Positions 50,537 through 60,666 of a DNA stretch of 64,000 nt are shown one piece after another. The DNA is from SZUA-36 sp963704855. GTDB taxonomy: Bacteria > Pseudomonadota > Gammaproteobacteria > Xanthomonadales > SZUA-36. The notes below the pieces were generated by a model. That model ran no database searches, had not been told where the DNA came from, and worked only from the letters and a program-made list of their open reading frames with translations. Made by a program: the position numbers and the translations under genes. The stretch covers positions 186,001-250,000 of the forward strand of contig CAVPHY010000002.1 in the NCBI GenBank assembly GCA_963704855.1, written 5' to 3'. Within the stretch, counting starts at the first letter, position 1, and each line of letters opens with the position of its first letter.

Positions 50537-51907
50537 ATGGCCCACAGATCTTTAAGAAAAACCTTGCTAAGCCTGTCCATTGCAGCGGTTATAGGCTGCA
50601 GCTGGTCAGGCAGTATCTTCGCGGACGGGGACAACGTCGAAGCACTCGAGGCACGTATTTCTGAACTTGAAGCCCTGGTTCATAAATTGTTGCAGAACCA
50701 GCAGCCAGCGGCAGCACCTGTAGATACAGCGGCCATGGAGGCAAAAGCGGAACAGGCTGCTGAAGCCAAGGTGACCGCCATGCTGAGTGAGCACGAAGCG
50801 GCAGAAGCAGAAGCGGTTCATAAGCATAGCTTCAAATTTGGCGGTTACGTCAAGCTTGACACCATCTTCAGTGACTACGACAGTGGTTCATCGTCAGGTG
50901 CAGGCCGGGATTTCTATATTCCAGGCACAATTCCCGTAGGCCCCAAGGGAGCCAGTGGCGAAAGTTACCTGGATCTCCATGCCAAGGAATCACGTATCAA
51001 CTTCCGCAGCACCCATCTGCTGGACAATGGCAGCAAGCTGGGTACATTTATCGAGATGGACTTCCTGCTTTCCAGCCAGGGTGATGAACGGGTCTCAGGC
51101 TCGTATGCCCCTCGCCTCCGGCACGCCTTTGTCACCTATGATAACTGGCTGTTCGGTCAGACCTGGATGACATTCTTCAACGTTGGCGCACTGCCGGAAA
51201 ACCTCGATTTCGTAGGCCCCGCTGAATCAGCAATATTCGGTCGCCAGGCGATGGTTCGTTATACCAATGGCAACTGGCAAATCGCCATGGAAAACCCGGA
51301 AACAACCATTACACCTTACGGTGGGGGTACCCGTATTGTCGCGGATGACAACAAGGTTCCCGACATGGTACTGCGGTATAACCTGAAAGGTGACTGGGGT
51401 GATTTCACCGCCGCCGGTATGGTCCGGCAATTACGCTATCAAGGTCCTTCGGGTGGCATGCAGGTCAGCGACTCGGTCACCGGTTACGGTATCAGCCTGT
51501 CCGGAAAATTCGTATTTGGCAACAAGGATGATTTCCGCTGGATGGCCAGCACGGGCAAGGGTCTTGGACGCTACATAGGTCTGAACACCGCAAACGGTGC
51601 AGTTATTGACTCGAATGGTGAATTGGAAGCCATTGACCAAACCGGTGTATTCGGTTCCTTTCGTCATCTCTGGAACGACCAATGGCGCAGCAACTTTACC
51701 GTTGGCTACCTGAGTGTTGACAACGACACTGACCTGACCGGCAGTAGCGCGACCAAGAATGCGATGAGTTACCATATCAACGCAATCTACAGCCCGTTAC
51801 CAAAACTCGACTTCGGTATCGAATACATGTATGCCGATCGCGAAATTGAAAGTGGCGATGACGGAAGCCTCTCACGCTTCCAGTTCTCGGCGAAGTACGC
51901 TTTCTAG
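50537..51907 (+). CDS. DcaP-like trimeric outer-membrane porin
   Basis: 456 residues with a signal peptide (cleavage near IFADGDN), then a short coiled coil (VEALEARISELEALVHKLLQ, about 32-52) and an alanine/glutamate-rich stretch, then a beta-barrel starting FKFGGYVKLDTIF and ending FSAKYAF with terminal phenylalanine. The KFGGYVKLD start and the N-terminal coiled coil are typical of DcaP-family porins, which take up dicarboxylates and similar acids. A strong GAGGAGAGG ribosome site precedes ATG 50537. It ends at a strong terminator and probably serves uptake of the organic acids used by the genes to its left. Confidence 0.87.
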   Translation: MAHRSLRKTLLSLSIAAVIGCSWSGSIFADGDNVEALEARISELEALVHKLLQNQQPAAAPVDTAAMEAKAEQAAEAKVTAMLSEHEAAEAEAVHKHSFKFGGYVKLDTIFSDYDSGSSSGAGRDFYIPGTIPVGPKGASGESYLDLHAKESRINFRSTHLLDNGSKLGTFIEMDFLLSSQGDERVSGSYAPRLRHAFVTYDNWLFGQTWMTFFNVGALPENLDFVGPAESAIFGRQAMVRYTNGNWQIAMENPETTITPYGGGTRIVADDNKVPDMVLRYNLKGDWGDFTAAGMVRQLRYQGPSGGMQVSDSVTGYGISLSGKFVFGNKDDFRWMASTGKGLGRYIGLNTANGAVIDSNGELEAIDQTGVFGSFRHLWNDQWRSNFTVGYLSVDNDTDLTGSSATKNAMSYHINAIYSPLPKLDFGIEYMYADREIESGDDGSLSRFQFSAKYAF

Positions 51908-51946
51908 TCTAAAGTAATACCGGTCACCCCCCCGACCGGAGTAACG

Positions 51947-51977
51947 AAAACGGACCTCCTTTGAGGTCCGTTTTTTT
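51947..51977 (+). terminator. Intrinsic terminator after the porin, overlapping the tamB end
   Basis: CGGACCTC (51951-51958) pairs with GAGGTCCG (51963-51970) around CTTT, extended by four A-T pairs and followed by seven T residues. The T run includes the last two bases of the tamB stop codon region (51976-51978). The A residues on the left side could also let it work for tamB. A second small hairpin (CCGGTC/GACCGG, about 51920-51939) lies just upstream. Confidence 0.9.
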
Positions 51978-54900
51978 ATTTGTCGATCGTGTAGGAAACA
52001 TCAAGTCCGGTTTCACGTTGGCCGGAGGTTACCTTCACACCGAAGCCCTTCTTGAGGTCATAGCGGGCGCTGAGGACATTCTCGTCCTCAAACAGGCTGA
52101 TACCATAACTGACATAGAGTTTTGGTGCGATGTAGGTGCCAAGATCAAAGCCGCTGACGCCCTGCCCCTGGTCAAAATCCGTACCGGTCACCAACAGGGT
52201 CCAGGCGCGATCCTCGTTGGTGATCGGAACGGTGTAGGCTTCCAGAACCGGGCGTTTGAGGTTGCCAATAACCTGGACACCCGCTGAGCGAATCTGCGTG
52301 TTTCCATAAATCTCCCGCCCCGCCCTGATATTCAGTAGTGGGTTGTCTGCAGGGACTCCTGGGAAGCTGATCGTTCCATTTGTGATTGTCAGGGTCGGTC
52401 CGTAGATATCTACTTCGCCCTTCAATAGGTAGCTGCCCTTCGCTAGCGGGACACGCTCGCCGTTCCAGTTGTACGTTGTACTGCCACTGATGCTGGTTTC
52501 TATACCTGGCACCTTGATAAACACGTCATCGCCAAAAGCCACTACAAGCTGGCCATATACCTTGCTCTTCACAAGTTTTTCGGTGCTGCCCGGTTGCGTT
52601 TCGATCCCCGGTGTTTCGATTACCAGGTCTTCACTGTCCTTGACCTCCCCCAACAAAAGGTTTTCCGGTGTCAGGCGTGCACTGGGGATGGTGATCCGTC
52701 CATTAACGTCCATACGTTCCTGGCTGAATGCAACTTTGATATCGGTCTCTGCGAGGATATTCAAGTTATCGGTATTGACCAGTAATAGCCTGTCGCCTGA
52801 CAGGGAAAGTTCCAATTGCGCACTCTTGAAGTCTTCAAAAAGAAAGCGGCCACCAAAGGACCCAACACCCTCTCCGGCGCGGAACTGACCCCTGAAGTGA
52901 CCCCGGTCACGCTTTCTTACCCGGCCGCCGAACTCAATGTCTTCCAATCGAAGCCCAATGGGGGCATATTGAATAAACCCATTTGAAAACTTGAAAGCAC
53001 CATCAAAATCAGGGTCTGCCAGGCTTCCCCCAAGCTGTATCGTTGAGTCGAATTGACCATCAACCTCATCCACGCCGGGCAATGCCATTTGTCCGATCAC
53101 ACTGAAGTGATCCAGTCGGACCAGCGCAGACCCGTGTATTTCCTGTTTCCCACCCCTGGCGATGTCCCGCATTTCGAAATTGATATCAATAAATCCGGTA
53201 CCGGGGAACTCGATATCCAGCACGCCGGACTCCAGGTTGCCATTCTGCAGGGTAAAGGCAAAGCGGCCTTCATTCGTTTTCGCCAACAGTTCATTGTCAA
53301 GCAGATCCAGTATCCGCCCCGCCGAGATGCGGAAATCGGCGCCGCCGGTCGGTGGGCCATCATGTGACTGATGCCACTCCATGTGGCCATTGAGCAGTTG
53401 CTCAAACTGCACATCCAGCTCCCAAATATCCCGTAAGTAATCAAGTGGAATTGCCGTAGCATCGGCAATCACCGACCAGTCACCATCGTTTTCATAGTCA
53501 AGTTCGAGACACAGGGAAGCAGCGACATTTTCGGACAGGCACAGCGGCCCTAGCAGAACGGTACCTGAAGACCAGGTAAAAGCCGCCGGTTTGGACAGTT
53601 CAAAAAGATAGGCAGGACCGACCTCCACCTGCAGCGACGCGAGTGAACCTTGCCATGGCCCATTCAAGGGCTGTTTATGGTTTTCTGGTTTCAGGCTCAT
53701 AACGCCATTCATAACCAGCTGATCGCTGATCACGCGAGCCCTGAGTTCATACTGTCCATCGACAGGCCTGAAACTCAATGAAAGTTCATCGAGCAGTGAA
53801 TCCCCCCAAGACAAGCCGGAAGCATCCAGTTGCAACGCCGGCAGTGAATCCGCTGTCGCGGCCGCAGGGGCACTGACAGCCAGGCGATTGATGGCGAGTT
53901 CATCCCAGGTCAGGTCAAGCGCCTGCAGTTCAAGCTCCAGCAGCGGTTGGCTGGCATTGCTCGAGTAGCGACCCTCCAACTCGACGCTGCCGCTCGCGCC
54001 TTCCAGTAACCCGGAAGGCAAATTGCCAGTAAACCTGACCATTGCACCAGTAGCGTCCTGCGTGGATCCATTGAGTTCCAATACAGCCTCGTCGGTGCGG
54101 ACCTGCAGTGATTTGAATATCAGTTTATTCTCCGTCACATCCAGACCGCCCCGTGCGGTAATGGGAACTCCGCGCAGCTGGCCATCAAGCGCTACGAGAT
54201 TGATCTGAACCTGTCGTGGTTCATCCTGTGCGCTGACTTCAATTTCTGAGTCCAGGCGTCCCGGCCACCCGGGCAGCAGTGGCTCGGGGTCGATCCCGCG
54301 TACCCGGACTTTGGCTTCCCAATTCAGGCCCTGCGACCAGTCAGCGCCTGCCTCGCCACTCAACGTACCGCCGAGGATTTCACCACCGGGTATAAGCACA
54401 CGCATCGAAGTCCGATCACCATTGCCACTGATATCAAACCTGCCCTGTGGGTAGTCACCCACCTTTACGTCCAACTCACCTATGGCGAACCAGTCATCGA
54501 CGCTTCCACTGATACTCATCTGGCCCTTTTCACTGGCGAAGCCCGCTGTGGCGTCCTTTAACGGCCAGCTCAGGCTGCTCCAGTCAAGCCGCGCGTCGAC
54601 GCGATTGGTTTCCAAATCAACATCGGCCTCGAAACTGACCTTCAAACTGGTGCCCGCCACCGTCAGCTGACTTGCGGGTATTTCCAACCTGCTACCGGAC
54701 CAGTTTATCTCCAGATCACCCGCCAGCATTTCACCGGCAGGCCAGCCTGCAAGCCAGGTTGAAAGATCGAGTTGCCTGATGACTGCTTTAAAGCCAGCCG
54801 CAGCCTGTGTTGACCAGTCCAGTTTCCCGCTAAATTCCACGTCCATCCCGGCCCCGGTCAATACCGCGTGGCTGATATCCATGGCAGTTGCCGTACCTGA

Positions 54901-55869
54901 ACCGGAAACGGCGATATGGGCATCGCGCAAATCATCCATTTGCACCGCTGATTCAAGGGCAAATGACCAGTCGTGGATACTGCCCTGGCTGACCAGGTTG
55001 AAAGCGGACAGCGCAATAAGCTGCCCGGAATCCGTTTCAGGCCACGAAGCCTGATCCAGCAACGCCTCCATGTCCCATGCGAGATGATCAATGGGGTCAA
55101 GTAGTTCACCTTCCAGTTGCAGACCAAATTTATGACTGCTTACACTTAACTGCACTCTATCCAGATCACCCGAACCTTCCAGTTCGTACGGTACCTCCAG
55201 CACCGTTGCACCTGACTCCCCGGCAACTGTAAACCGACCCTTTGACGTGAGTGCCAATGCAAATGGTGGTTGAAGATCCAGGTAGCCTTGCAGGCTTGTT
55301 TCAAAGTCCGCAGCCAGTATTCCCAGGTGATCCACTTCCAGCCGTCTATCCAGTGCGGCTCTTAAACGGACGGACTCAAACAGGCTAATTACGGGCCCCT
55401 CGTCCTGCTGAAGATTGACACGGTTCAACTCCGCATCGTGTATCTCCAATGGTACAGGCAGCTCAAAACCTGCAAGCATGGCCCGGATGCTATCGTCTGT
55501 GTCTGCAACTTCCTCGGGATTTCCGGAAGAACGCATCACAACGTTCACGTCCTGTAACCTCAGCCTGGCAACCTGTAAGGACAGCGGCCACCAACCCATA
55601 CCCGCCGCGATTTCCACGCGTTGGACCAACAGATCCAGACCGGCTGACCGATACTCCATGTCATGCACAACAAAACCGGATGCCAGGTCACCGCTCACCT
55701 GCGAGGAACGCACATCGATTGCCGCGTTTCCTTCCAGGCTATTCCACAGCCAGGCTGCCCCGGATGAGGTGTTTAGCAGCCAGTAGGCAGTGCTTAATAA
55801 CAATGCGAACAGCATGACCGGCAGACCCAGCAGAGCGACTTTAATTGAAAACAACCTGGAAAATCTCAT
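51976..55869 (-). CDS. tamB: Translocation and assembly module protein TamB
   Basis: 1297 residues, in the normal TamB size range. An N-terminal signal anchor (KVALLGLPVMLFALLLSTAYWLL) is followed by a long repetitive beta-rich AsmA/DUF490-type taco, with the conserved C-terminal DUF490 domain (GVSGFDLGTYIAPKLYVSYG, LGVDVSYTIDK-like end at VSYTIDK). It spans the periplasm and works with TamA in transport of phospholipid and insertion of outer-membrane proteins. The ATG overlaps the tamA stop (ATGA), so translation is coupled. Confidence 0.93.
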   Translation of the reverse strand: MRFSRLFSIKVALLGLPVMLFALLLSTAYWLLNTSSGAAWLWNSLEGNAAIDVRSSQVSGDLASGFVVHDMEYRSAGLDLLVQRVEIAAGMGWWPLSLQVARLRLQDVNVVMRSSGNPEEVADTDDSIRAMLAGFELPVPLEIHDAELNRVNLQQDEGPVISLFESVRLRAALDRRLEVDHLGILAADFETSLQGYLDLQPPFALALTSKGRFTVAGESGATVLEVPYELEGSGDLDRVQLSVSSHKFGLQLEGELLDPIDHLAWDMEALLDQASWPETDSGQLIALSAFNLVSQGSIHDWSFALESAVQMDDLRDAHIAVSGSGTATAMDISHAVLTGAGMDVEFSGKLDWSTQAAAGFKAVIRQLDLSTWLAGWPAGEMLAGDLEINWSGSRLEIPASQLTVAGTSLKVSFEADVDLETNRVDARLDWSSLSWPLKDATAGFASEKGQMSISGSVDDWFAIGELDVKVGDYPQGRFDISGNGDRTSMRVLIPGGEILGGTLSGEAGADWSQGLNWEAKVRVRGIDPEPLLPGWPGRLDSEIEVSAQDEPRQVQINLVALDGQLRGVPITARGGLDVTENKLIFKSLQVRTDEAVLELNGSTQDATGAMVRFTGNLPSGLLEGASGSVELEGRYSSNASQPLLELELQALDLTWDELAINRLAVSAPAAATADSLPALQLDASGLSWGDSLLDELSLSFRPVDGQYELRARVISDQLVMNGVMSLKPENHKQPLNGPWQGSLASLQVEVGPAYLFELSKPAAFTWSSGTVLLGPLCLSENVAASLCLELDYENDGDWSVIADATAIPLDYLRDIWELDVQFEQLLNGHMEWHQSHDGPPTGGADFRISAGRILDLLDNELLAKTNEGRFAFTLQNGNLESGVLDIEFPGTGFIDINFEMRDIARGGKQEIHGSALVRLDHFSVIGQMALPGVDEVDGQFDSTIQLGGSLADPDFDGAFKFSNGFIQYAPIGLRLEDIEFGGRVRKRDRGHFRGQFRAGEGVGSFGGRFLFEDFKSAQLELSLSGDRLLLVNTDNLNILAETDIKVAFSQERMDVNGRITIPSARLTPENLLLGEVKDSEDLVIETPGIETQPGSTEKLVKSKVYGQLVVAFGDDVFIKVPGIETSISGSTTYNWNGERVPLAKGSYLLKGEVDIYGPTLTITNGTISFPGVPADNPLLNIRAGREIYGNTQIRSAGVQVIGNLKRPVLEAYTVPITNEDRAWTLLVTGTDFDQGQGVSGFDLGTYIAPKLYVSYGISLFEDENVLSARYDLKKGFGVKVTSGQRETGLDVSYTIDK

Positions 55870-57776
55870 AACAGCGTGGTTCCGATGCTGATGTGAATCC
55901 GCCAGGGTGCGCCGTCCAGATCCCAGCCCTGTGCGAGATCCAGACGCAAGGCGCCGATCACCGAATACCAGCGCAACCCAAACCCGGTACCCAGTTTCAG
56001 GTCAGGGTTGCTCCAGTCATTGAAGGCATTACCAATATCAGCAAACGCTGCAACACTCCAGTCTTCATGAAAATGATACTCGGCCTCAGCGCTTGCGGTA
56101 AAAATGTTGTTTGAGCCCAGTCCGTTATCGTCCAGGCTCTTGAACCCGTAACCCCGAACGCTTTGATTACCGCCTGCCCTGAAGCGGTAAAGGCTGGGTA
56201 AATCGGTGGTGGTGATACTCAGCCCGGTCCCGTGGGTGGGTACGTTCACGGCGATGTTACTCGCATCACTGTAGCCTGCCTCTGCCCGCAACAATATCTT
56301 CAAGCGGTCGGTCGCAAGGAAATTCCAGCGAGAGGACAGGTACACCTGGCTGAAATCCAGATCCGAACCCCAGGCTTCATTCGAGGTAAATGCCCAGGCG
56401 CGTTCGTGGTGGCCAACGGTTTGAAAGCCGCTGCCACGGATTTCCGGCCAGTCCCACTCGATACCGATGGCCATCGAATTACTTGTGTCCTTCAGGTAAT
56501 CGAAAAATGATCCGGTGGGCGGAAGACCCGGTGCTTCCGGGTTGAGGTTATCGGTTGGCGAAAAACTGCGGGTCTCATTCAGATACTGGACGTATACCGT
56601 CTCGAACAACTGCTCAAACCCACGCCGCATGTTGCGTACCCTGGTTTTACCCGCCTTGAGCCAGTAATCATTGACCGTGCCCTTTGCAACATCGACACGG
56701 TTATCAAGGTCATTGCTCAGTGAAACTTTGAGCGTCTGCTGTTCTGTCTGGAGCCCGGCCGAAGCAATCCAGTACTGCTGGTTTTCCGTTTTACGTGGTA
56801 AGCGATAATTGGCCTGCAGGCTGAGCAGATTATCCTTTTGCTGCCAGCCGATACCAATATCAAAATCATCGCCACGGGGAGACAACAGGTGACGACCCCA
56901 GAAGAACTGGAGACGGGCCAGCGTATCGGTTCCAAACCCGAGGGTGCCCTGGAAAGTATTCTTCTTGCGTGGCGTGAAATTGACTTCCAGGTCAACACGG
57001 GGTGGTTCCGCCGTCAACTCACGCCGTTCAATTACCTCTATATCCTCGAAGTATCCTGAACGCCACAGGTCCAGCCTGAATTTCTCGAGTAAAAAGGTAT
57101 GGTATGCATCGCCTTCGTTGAACCGCCGCAGGCTGGCCAGCACTTCATCACTCACGATTTCCTGGTTGAATGTAACCGTACCCATAACGGCCTGGGGCCC
57201 GGTATCCACAACCAGATCCAGGCGCGCCGTGTTGGCCTCGGGATCTACCCTGATAACATGGCGGCTGAACCCTGCCTGCAGATAACCCGATTGTTCCAGC
57301 AGATCCATCGCATTGAGCTTGGCCTTATCCCAGTCCTGCTGATTGAGCACCATGCCCGCTGCGAGGGGAAACTCCGCATACCAGGTTTTGAGCGTCTCGA
57401 GCTCCATTCCAGGGCCCACCAGTTCCAGCTGCAGGTCCTGCACCAGTACCGGCGGACCCGCTTCCACGCTGACCGTGACCAGCCATGCGTTCTCTTCCTT
57501 TGGGCTTATCTCAACATCAACCACCGGGTGGAAATATCCATAAGGACGCATTGCAGCGATCGTAGCGTTGATGGCATCTTCGGTCAGCTTACGCCTCAGC
57601 CTCGCGCTGAGCTTGGCGCTGCCACCTATCCGGAAAGCCGTGACGTGATCACGCACATTGGTGAGCATGGGTTCATCCACACCGGATACCACGTATTCAA
57701 CCGAATCGGCACAGACCACAGCGCTATACAGCGCCAGGCTGACAATAACCAATTGAAGATAACGTTTAAGTTGCAT
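55866..57776 (-). CDS. tamA: Translocation and assembly module outer-membrane protein TamA
   Basis: 636 residues from ATG 57776 (MQLKRYLQLVIVSLALYSAV), chosen for its signal peptide with cleavage near VCADS; the frame opens 28 codons earlier without such features. Three POTRA domains (about 30-270) precede a 16-strand Omp85 barrel with VRGYGFKSLDDNGLGSNN (the conserved VRGY/F loop) and a C-terminal strand ending HISIGTTLL. It inserts barrel proteins and partners TamB, encoded directly downstream. Confidence 0.93.
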   Translation of the reverse strand: MQLKRYLQLVIVSLALYSAVVCADSVEYVVSGVDEPMLTNVRDHVTAFRIGGSAKLSARLRRKLTEDAINATIAAMRPYGYFHPVVDVEISPKEENAWLVTVSVEAGPPVLVQDLQLELVGPGMELETLKTWYAEFPLAAGMVLNQQDWDKAKLNAMDLLEQSGYLQAGFSRHVIRVDPEANTARLDLVVDTGPQAVMGTVTFNQEIVSDEVLASLRRFNEGDAYHTFLLEKFRLDLWRSGYFEDIEVIERRELTAEPPRVDLEVNFTPRKKNTFQGTLGFGTDTLARLQFFWGRHLLSPRGDDFDIGIGWQQKDNLLSLQANYRLPRKTENQQYWIASAGLQTEQQTLKVSLSNDLDNRVDVAKGTVNDYWLKAGKTRVRNMRRGFEQLFETVYVQYLNETRSFSPTDNLNPEAPGLPPTGSFFDYLKDTSNSMAIGIEWDWPEIRGSGFQTVGHHERAWAFTSNEAWGSDLDFSQVYLSSRWNFLATDRLKILLRAEAGYSDASNIAVNVPTHGTGLSITTTDLPSLYRFRAGGNQSVRGYGFKSLDDNGLGSNNIFTASAEAEYHFHEDWSVAAFADIGNAFNDWSNPDLKLGTGFGLRWYSVIGALRLDLAQGWDLDGAPWRIHISIGTTLL

Positions 57777-57840
57777 TAGAAACCAGGGTAGACGAACCAG
57801 ACTGTGATTATCGCATGTCAGACACGCAAAACCCCGTCTT

Positions 57841-58443
57841 TCAGTGGTGGTGACCTGCACCGTGACTACGATGTATCAGGCTATGCACAATCATACCTAT
57901 TATCAAGGCCTGGATCACTGACATTGCATAATCCCCTTCCAGACCCAGCAGGACTTCCGGGAGCAGGTAGCCGCCCACGGTTGCGAACGAAGCAAATCCG
58001 AGCACCCCAAAGGCGATACGGCGCCCGAACAGGGGCTGGACCATCATCCATATCATCATGCCAACCCCGAAACGGTGTATGACGATGGCCAACGACAGGT
58101 TTCTGGACAGGGCTCCATCACCCGCATTCAATGCGGCGCCATCCAGCATGGCATGCAGGGCAAGACCGCCCAGGGCCAGCAACAGGCTGACCAGGTGCAG
58201 GGTGTGTGCAGCCTTCTTGATCAGCTGTTCCAGCAAGCCCGGCAGCAGGTAACCCGCCAGGATCAGTAAAATCGACGCGAAACCCAGCTGGGCCCATGAC
58301 TCGGGAATCAAAAACAGGGCCATCAACACGATCAGCACGGTAATAATCAGCGAATCAAGCGCCTTGGCGGCAAACCCGCCACGTCGCATCCACTGGTAAA
58401 GCATGGGCCCGATAAACAATGAAATAATGGCTAGGAACAACAC
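57841..58443 (-). CDS. ZIP-like small integral membrane protein
   Basis: 200 residues from a GTG start, with six or seven transmembrane helices and a histidine-rich C-terminus (HRSHGAGHHH). One helix carries HAMLDGAAL and the next region IVIHRFGVG, which recalls the paired metal motifs HxxxDG and HE of ZIP transporters, although the second has HR. A role in divalent-metal movement is possible; the cytosolic histidine tail would fit a metal sensor or ligand. It lies just upstream of tamA with a 64-base gap and no obvious functional link. I cannot assign a specific family with certainty. Confidence 0.55.
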   Translation of the reverse strand: MLFLAIISLFIGPMLYQWMRRGGFAAKALDSLIITVLIVLMALFLIPESWAQLGFASILLILAGYLLPGLLEQLIKKAAHTLHLVSLLLALGGLALHAMLDGAALNAGDGALSRNLSLAIVIHRFGVGMMIWMMVQPLFGRRIAFGVLGFASFATVGGYLLPEVLLGLEGDYAMSVIQALIIGMIVHSLIHRSHGAGHHH

Positions 58444-58624
58444 GTATCAAACCCACGCTTGTTGGAAAACGGCAACCTTAACGGACAAACGTCCGAATTA
58501 CACGCTCTGAATTTAAACCCAAAGCATTCAAAACTGCATTCAGGCACGACAAATTGCTAAACTAGCAGCCAAAACATCTTATTCAGACCAGGAACAGAAG
58601 CATAAACCATTGATTTAAATAAGC

Positions 58625-59263
58625 ATGGATACCGCTCAAATCCAAAACATCATCTCCAGGCAATTTGCCGATCCGCAATCGGCACTCGACCTGCAAAAAC
58701 TGCTGAAAGCAGTCGCCAGCCAGCAGGGCGCGCAACCGGATGCAAAGGAACTTGCCGATGGTGCGAACTTCATCTGCAACTACCTGGAGCAGGTGCCCTA
58801 CCTGCTGACCGTGGCCTGGACATCAGCCAGGAATGTAGGGCTTGAAACCGAGATTACAAGCATCCTGGAAATGGTTGAATCCTACTGGATTGAAGATGAT
58901 GACGTGATTCCTGACAGCCTCGGTATCTTTGGACTGCTGGATGACGCATACTGCTCGCTGTCATCCATGCAGACCTTGTCGGACCTCTACCGGATGCAGT
59001 CCGGAAAACATTTATTTCCCGATGACCTGACCGCCGCCAACAAGATCATGCGCAAGATCATTGGCGAACCCTACACCACTGAACTGGATGAACTGGTCAG
59101 TGAGGCAATCGCAGAAGCCAGGGTCGAAGAAGCGGTCAAATGGCTGGCAAGCCCTGAAAAACAGCAGTTGCTCGATAGCCAGGCAACCATCTGGAATCAT
59201 GGCCCGGTCAGCCAATTGCCAGTGGGCCATTTAAAAGGCCTCGGGCTGACCACTGACACTTAG
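58625..59263 (+). CDS. YkvA-like (DUF1232) hypothetical protein
   Basis: 212 residues, acidic, no signal peptide. A segment at about 87-125 reads EDDDVIPDSLGIFGLLDDAYCSL, which matches the YkvA/DUF1232 pattern of DxIPDxxxxxGxxDDA. The rest has no recognisable motif. Members often flank membrane or stress genes, and no biochemical role is established. The ATG is preceded only by a weak ribosome site. It ends one base before the convergent pepQ stop. Confidence 0.6.
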   Translation: MDTAQIQNIISRQFADPQSALDLQKLLKAVASQQGAQPDAKELADGANFICNYLEQVPYLLTVAWTSARNVGLETEITSILEMVESYWIEDDDVIPDSLGIFGLLDDAYCSLSSMQTLSDLYRMQSGKHLFPDDLTAANKIMRKIIGEPYTTELDELVSEAIAEARVEEAVKWLASPEKQQLLDSQATIWNHGPVSQLPVGHLKGLGLTTDT

Positions 59264-60589
59264 CTAGAGGCTGGCAAAGGCCTCCCGTGTCAAATTCCTC
59301 GGTACGTCATTGGTAACGACCATATCATCTTCAATCCGGATACCGCCATAGGGTGCGAGCGCCTCGACCTTTTCCCAGTTGATTGCAGCTATATCGCCGT
59401 TCTCACGCCATTTGCGCAATAATGGTTCAATAAAATACAAGCCCGGTTCGATGGTCAGCACATTCCCGGCTTCAAGTGTACGTGTCAGGCGCAGGAAGGG
59501 ATGACCTTCAGGGCGGGGGATGGGTGTTCCTTCGACATCGGCGATCAGACCGGCAACATCATGGGTTTGCAGGCCGAGGTAATGCCCCAGCCCATGCGGA
59601 TAGAAAACGGTGCTTAAACCGGTCGCGACCGCATCTTCGGCGGATGGTCTGATAATATCGAAATCCTTCAATATACCGGCGATATCCAGGTGGGCCCTCA
59701 AATGCAGATCACGATAATCCAGGCCGTTTACTACCGCCGCGCACAACTTTTGTTGCATTCCATCCATTGCTGATATCAGATCAGCAAACTCGCCCGCCTC
59801 CGCCGCGTAGGTACGAGTGATATCACAGGCATAGCCATGCATGGTCGCACCGGCGTCAATCAGGAATGAGCGCAGCTTTTTGGGCGCCTGTTGCTCGTGT
59901 CCGTGGTAGTGCAGGACAGCACTGTGATTGTTCAGTGCAATAATATTGCCATAGGGCAACTCCGCATCGACCATCTTGATCGACATGCAATAGCGCTGGT
60001 GGATGTCGTACTCACTCATGCCTTCCCTGAAGGCTTGCTCCGCCGCGGTATGCGCAATGGCGCCCAGGCGTGCGGCTTCCGCCATGCAGGCAATTTCATA
60101 TGGCGTTTTACGTGTTCTTTCCAGGTGAATCCTGTTGAGCAGATGTACCGGGTTCAACTGGGCAGAATTGACGATCTCGGTAAGCGCAGGCGCATCGCCA
60201 ATATAGGCGGTTCGGGCATCAATACCGGTCTGTTTCCAGACATCGGCATCACGCACCGATACGACGTCAAATTCGTCTGCCCACCAGGAATCGGGGTCAG
60301 CCGGTGGTGAATACCAGTAGTCATCCGGTTGGTAATAAAATAATTTTGGGCGGCGCCCGATGCGCACCAGCAAGGCGCTGTCGTGATGGTGCGTCAATGG
60401 CGCCCACCACAGCAGATGGGGATTGCAACGGAAAGGGTACTCATAGTCATCAAGAAAACTTGGCAGCTTGCTGCCGGCATGGATCAACGCCGCCTCAAAG
60501 CCTTCGGCCTGGAGTGCATTTTCCCAACGCCGCTGGAGTTCAGCAACGTGAGCAGTGTAGCCTTCTGAAATAGTTTTACGTGCCGCCAT
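59264..60589 (-). CDS. pepQ: Xaa-Pro dipeptidase
   Basis: 441 residues from ATG 60589, preferred because AAAGAGG lies eight bases before it; a TTG seven codons upstream opens the longer frame. The pita-bread metallopeptidase ligands are seen in IDAGATMHGYACDITRTYA (two aspartates), HGLGHYLGLQTHD (histidine), IEPGLYFIEPLL (glutamate) and GGIRIEDDMVV (glutamate). Length and motifs match E. coli PepQ, which hydrolyses X-Pro dipeptides with two Mn ions and can also act on organophosphates. Confidence 0.93.
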   Translation of the reverse strand: MAARKTISEGYTAHVAELQRRWENALQAEGFEAALIHAGSKLPSFLDDYEYPFRCNPHLLWWAPLTHHHDSALLVRIGRRPKLFYYQPDDYWYSPPADPDSWWADEFDVVSVRDADVWKQTGIDARTAYIGDAPALTEIVNSAQLNPVHLLNRIHLERTRKTPYEIACMAEAARLGAIAHTAAEQAFREGMSEYDIHQRYCMSIKMVDAELPYGNIIALNNHSAVLHYHGHEQQAPKKLRSFLIDAGATMHGYACDITRTYAAEAGEFADLISAMDGMQQKLCAAVVNGLDYRDLHLRAHLDIAGILKDFDIIRPSAEDAVATGLSTVFYPHGLGHYLGLQTHDVAGLIADVEGTPIPRPEGHPFLRLTRTLEAGNVLTIEPGLYFIEPLLRKWRENGDIAAINWEKVEALAPYGGIRIEDDMVVTNDVPRNLTREAFASL

Positions 60590-60666
60590 CGTGTTTGCCT
60601 CTTTACTCAATAAACTTGTTAAAATGATTAATTCTTTGCCGTCGATACACAGACCAGATTAAGACC

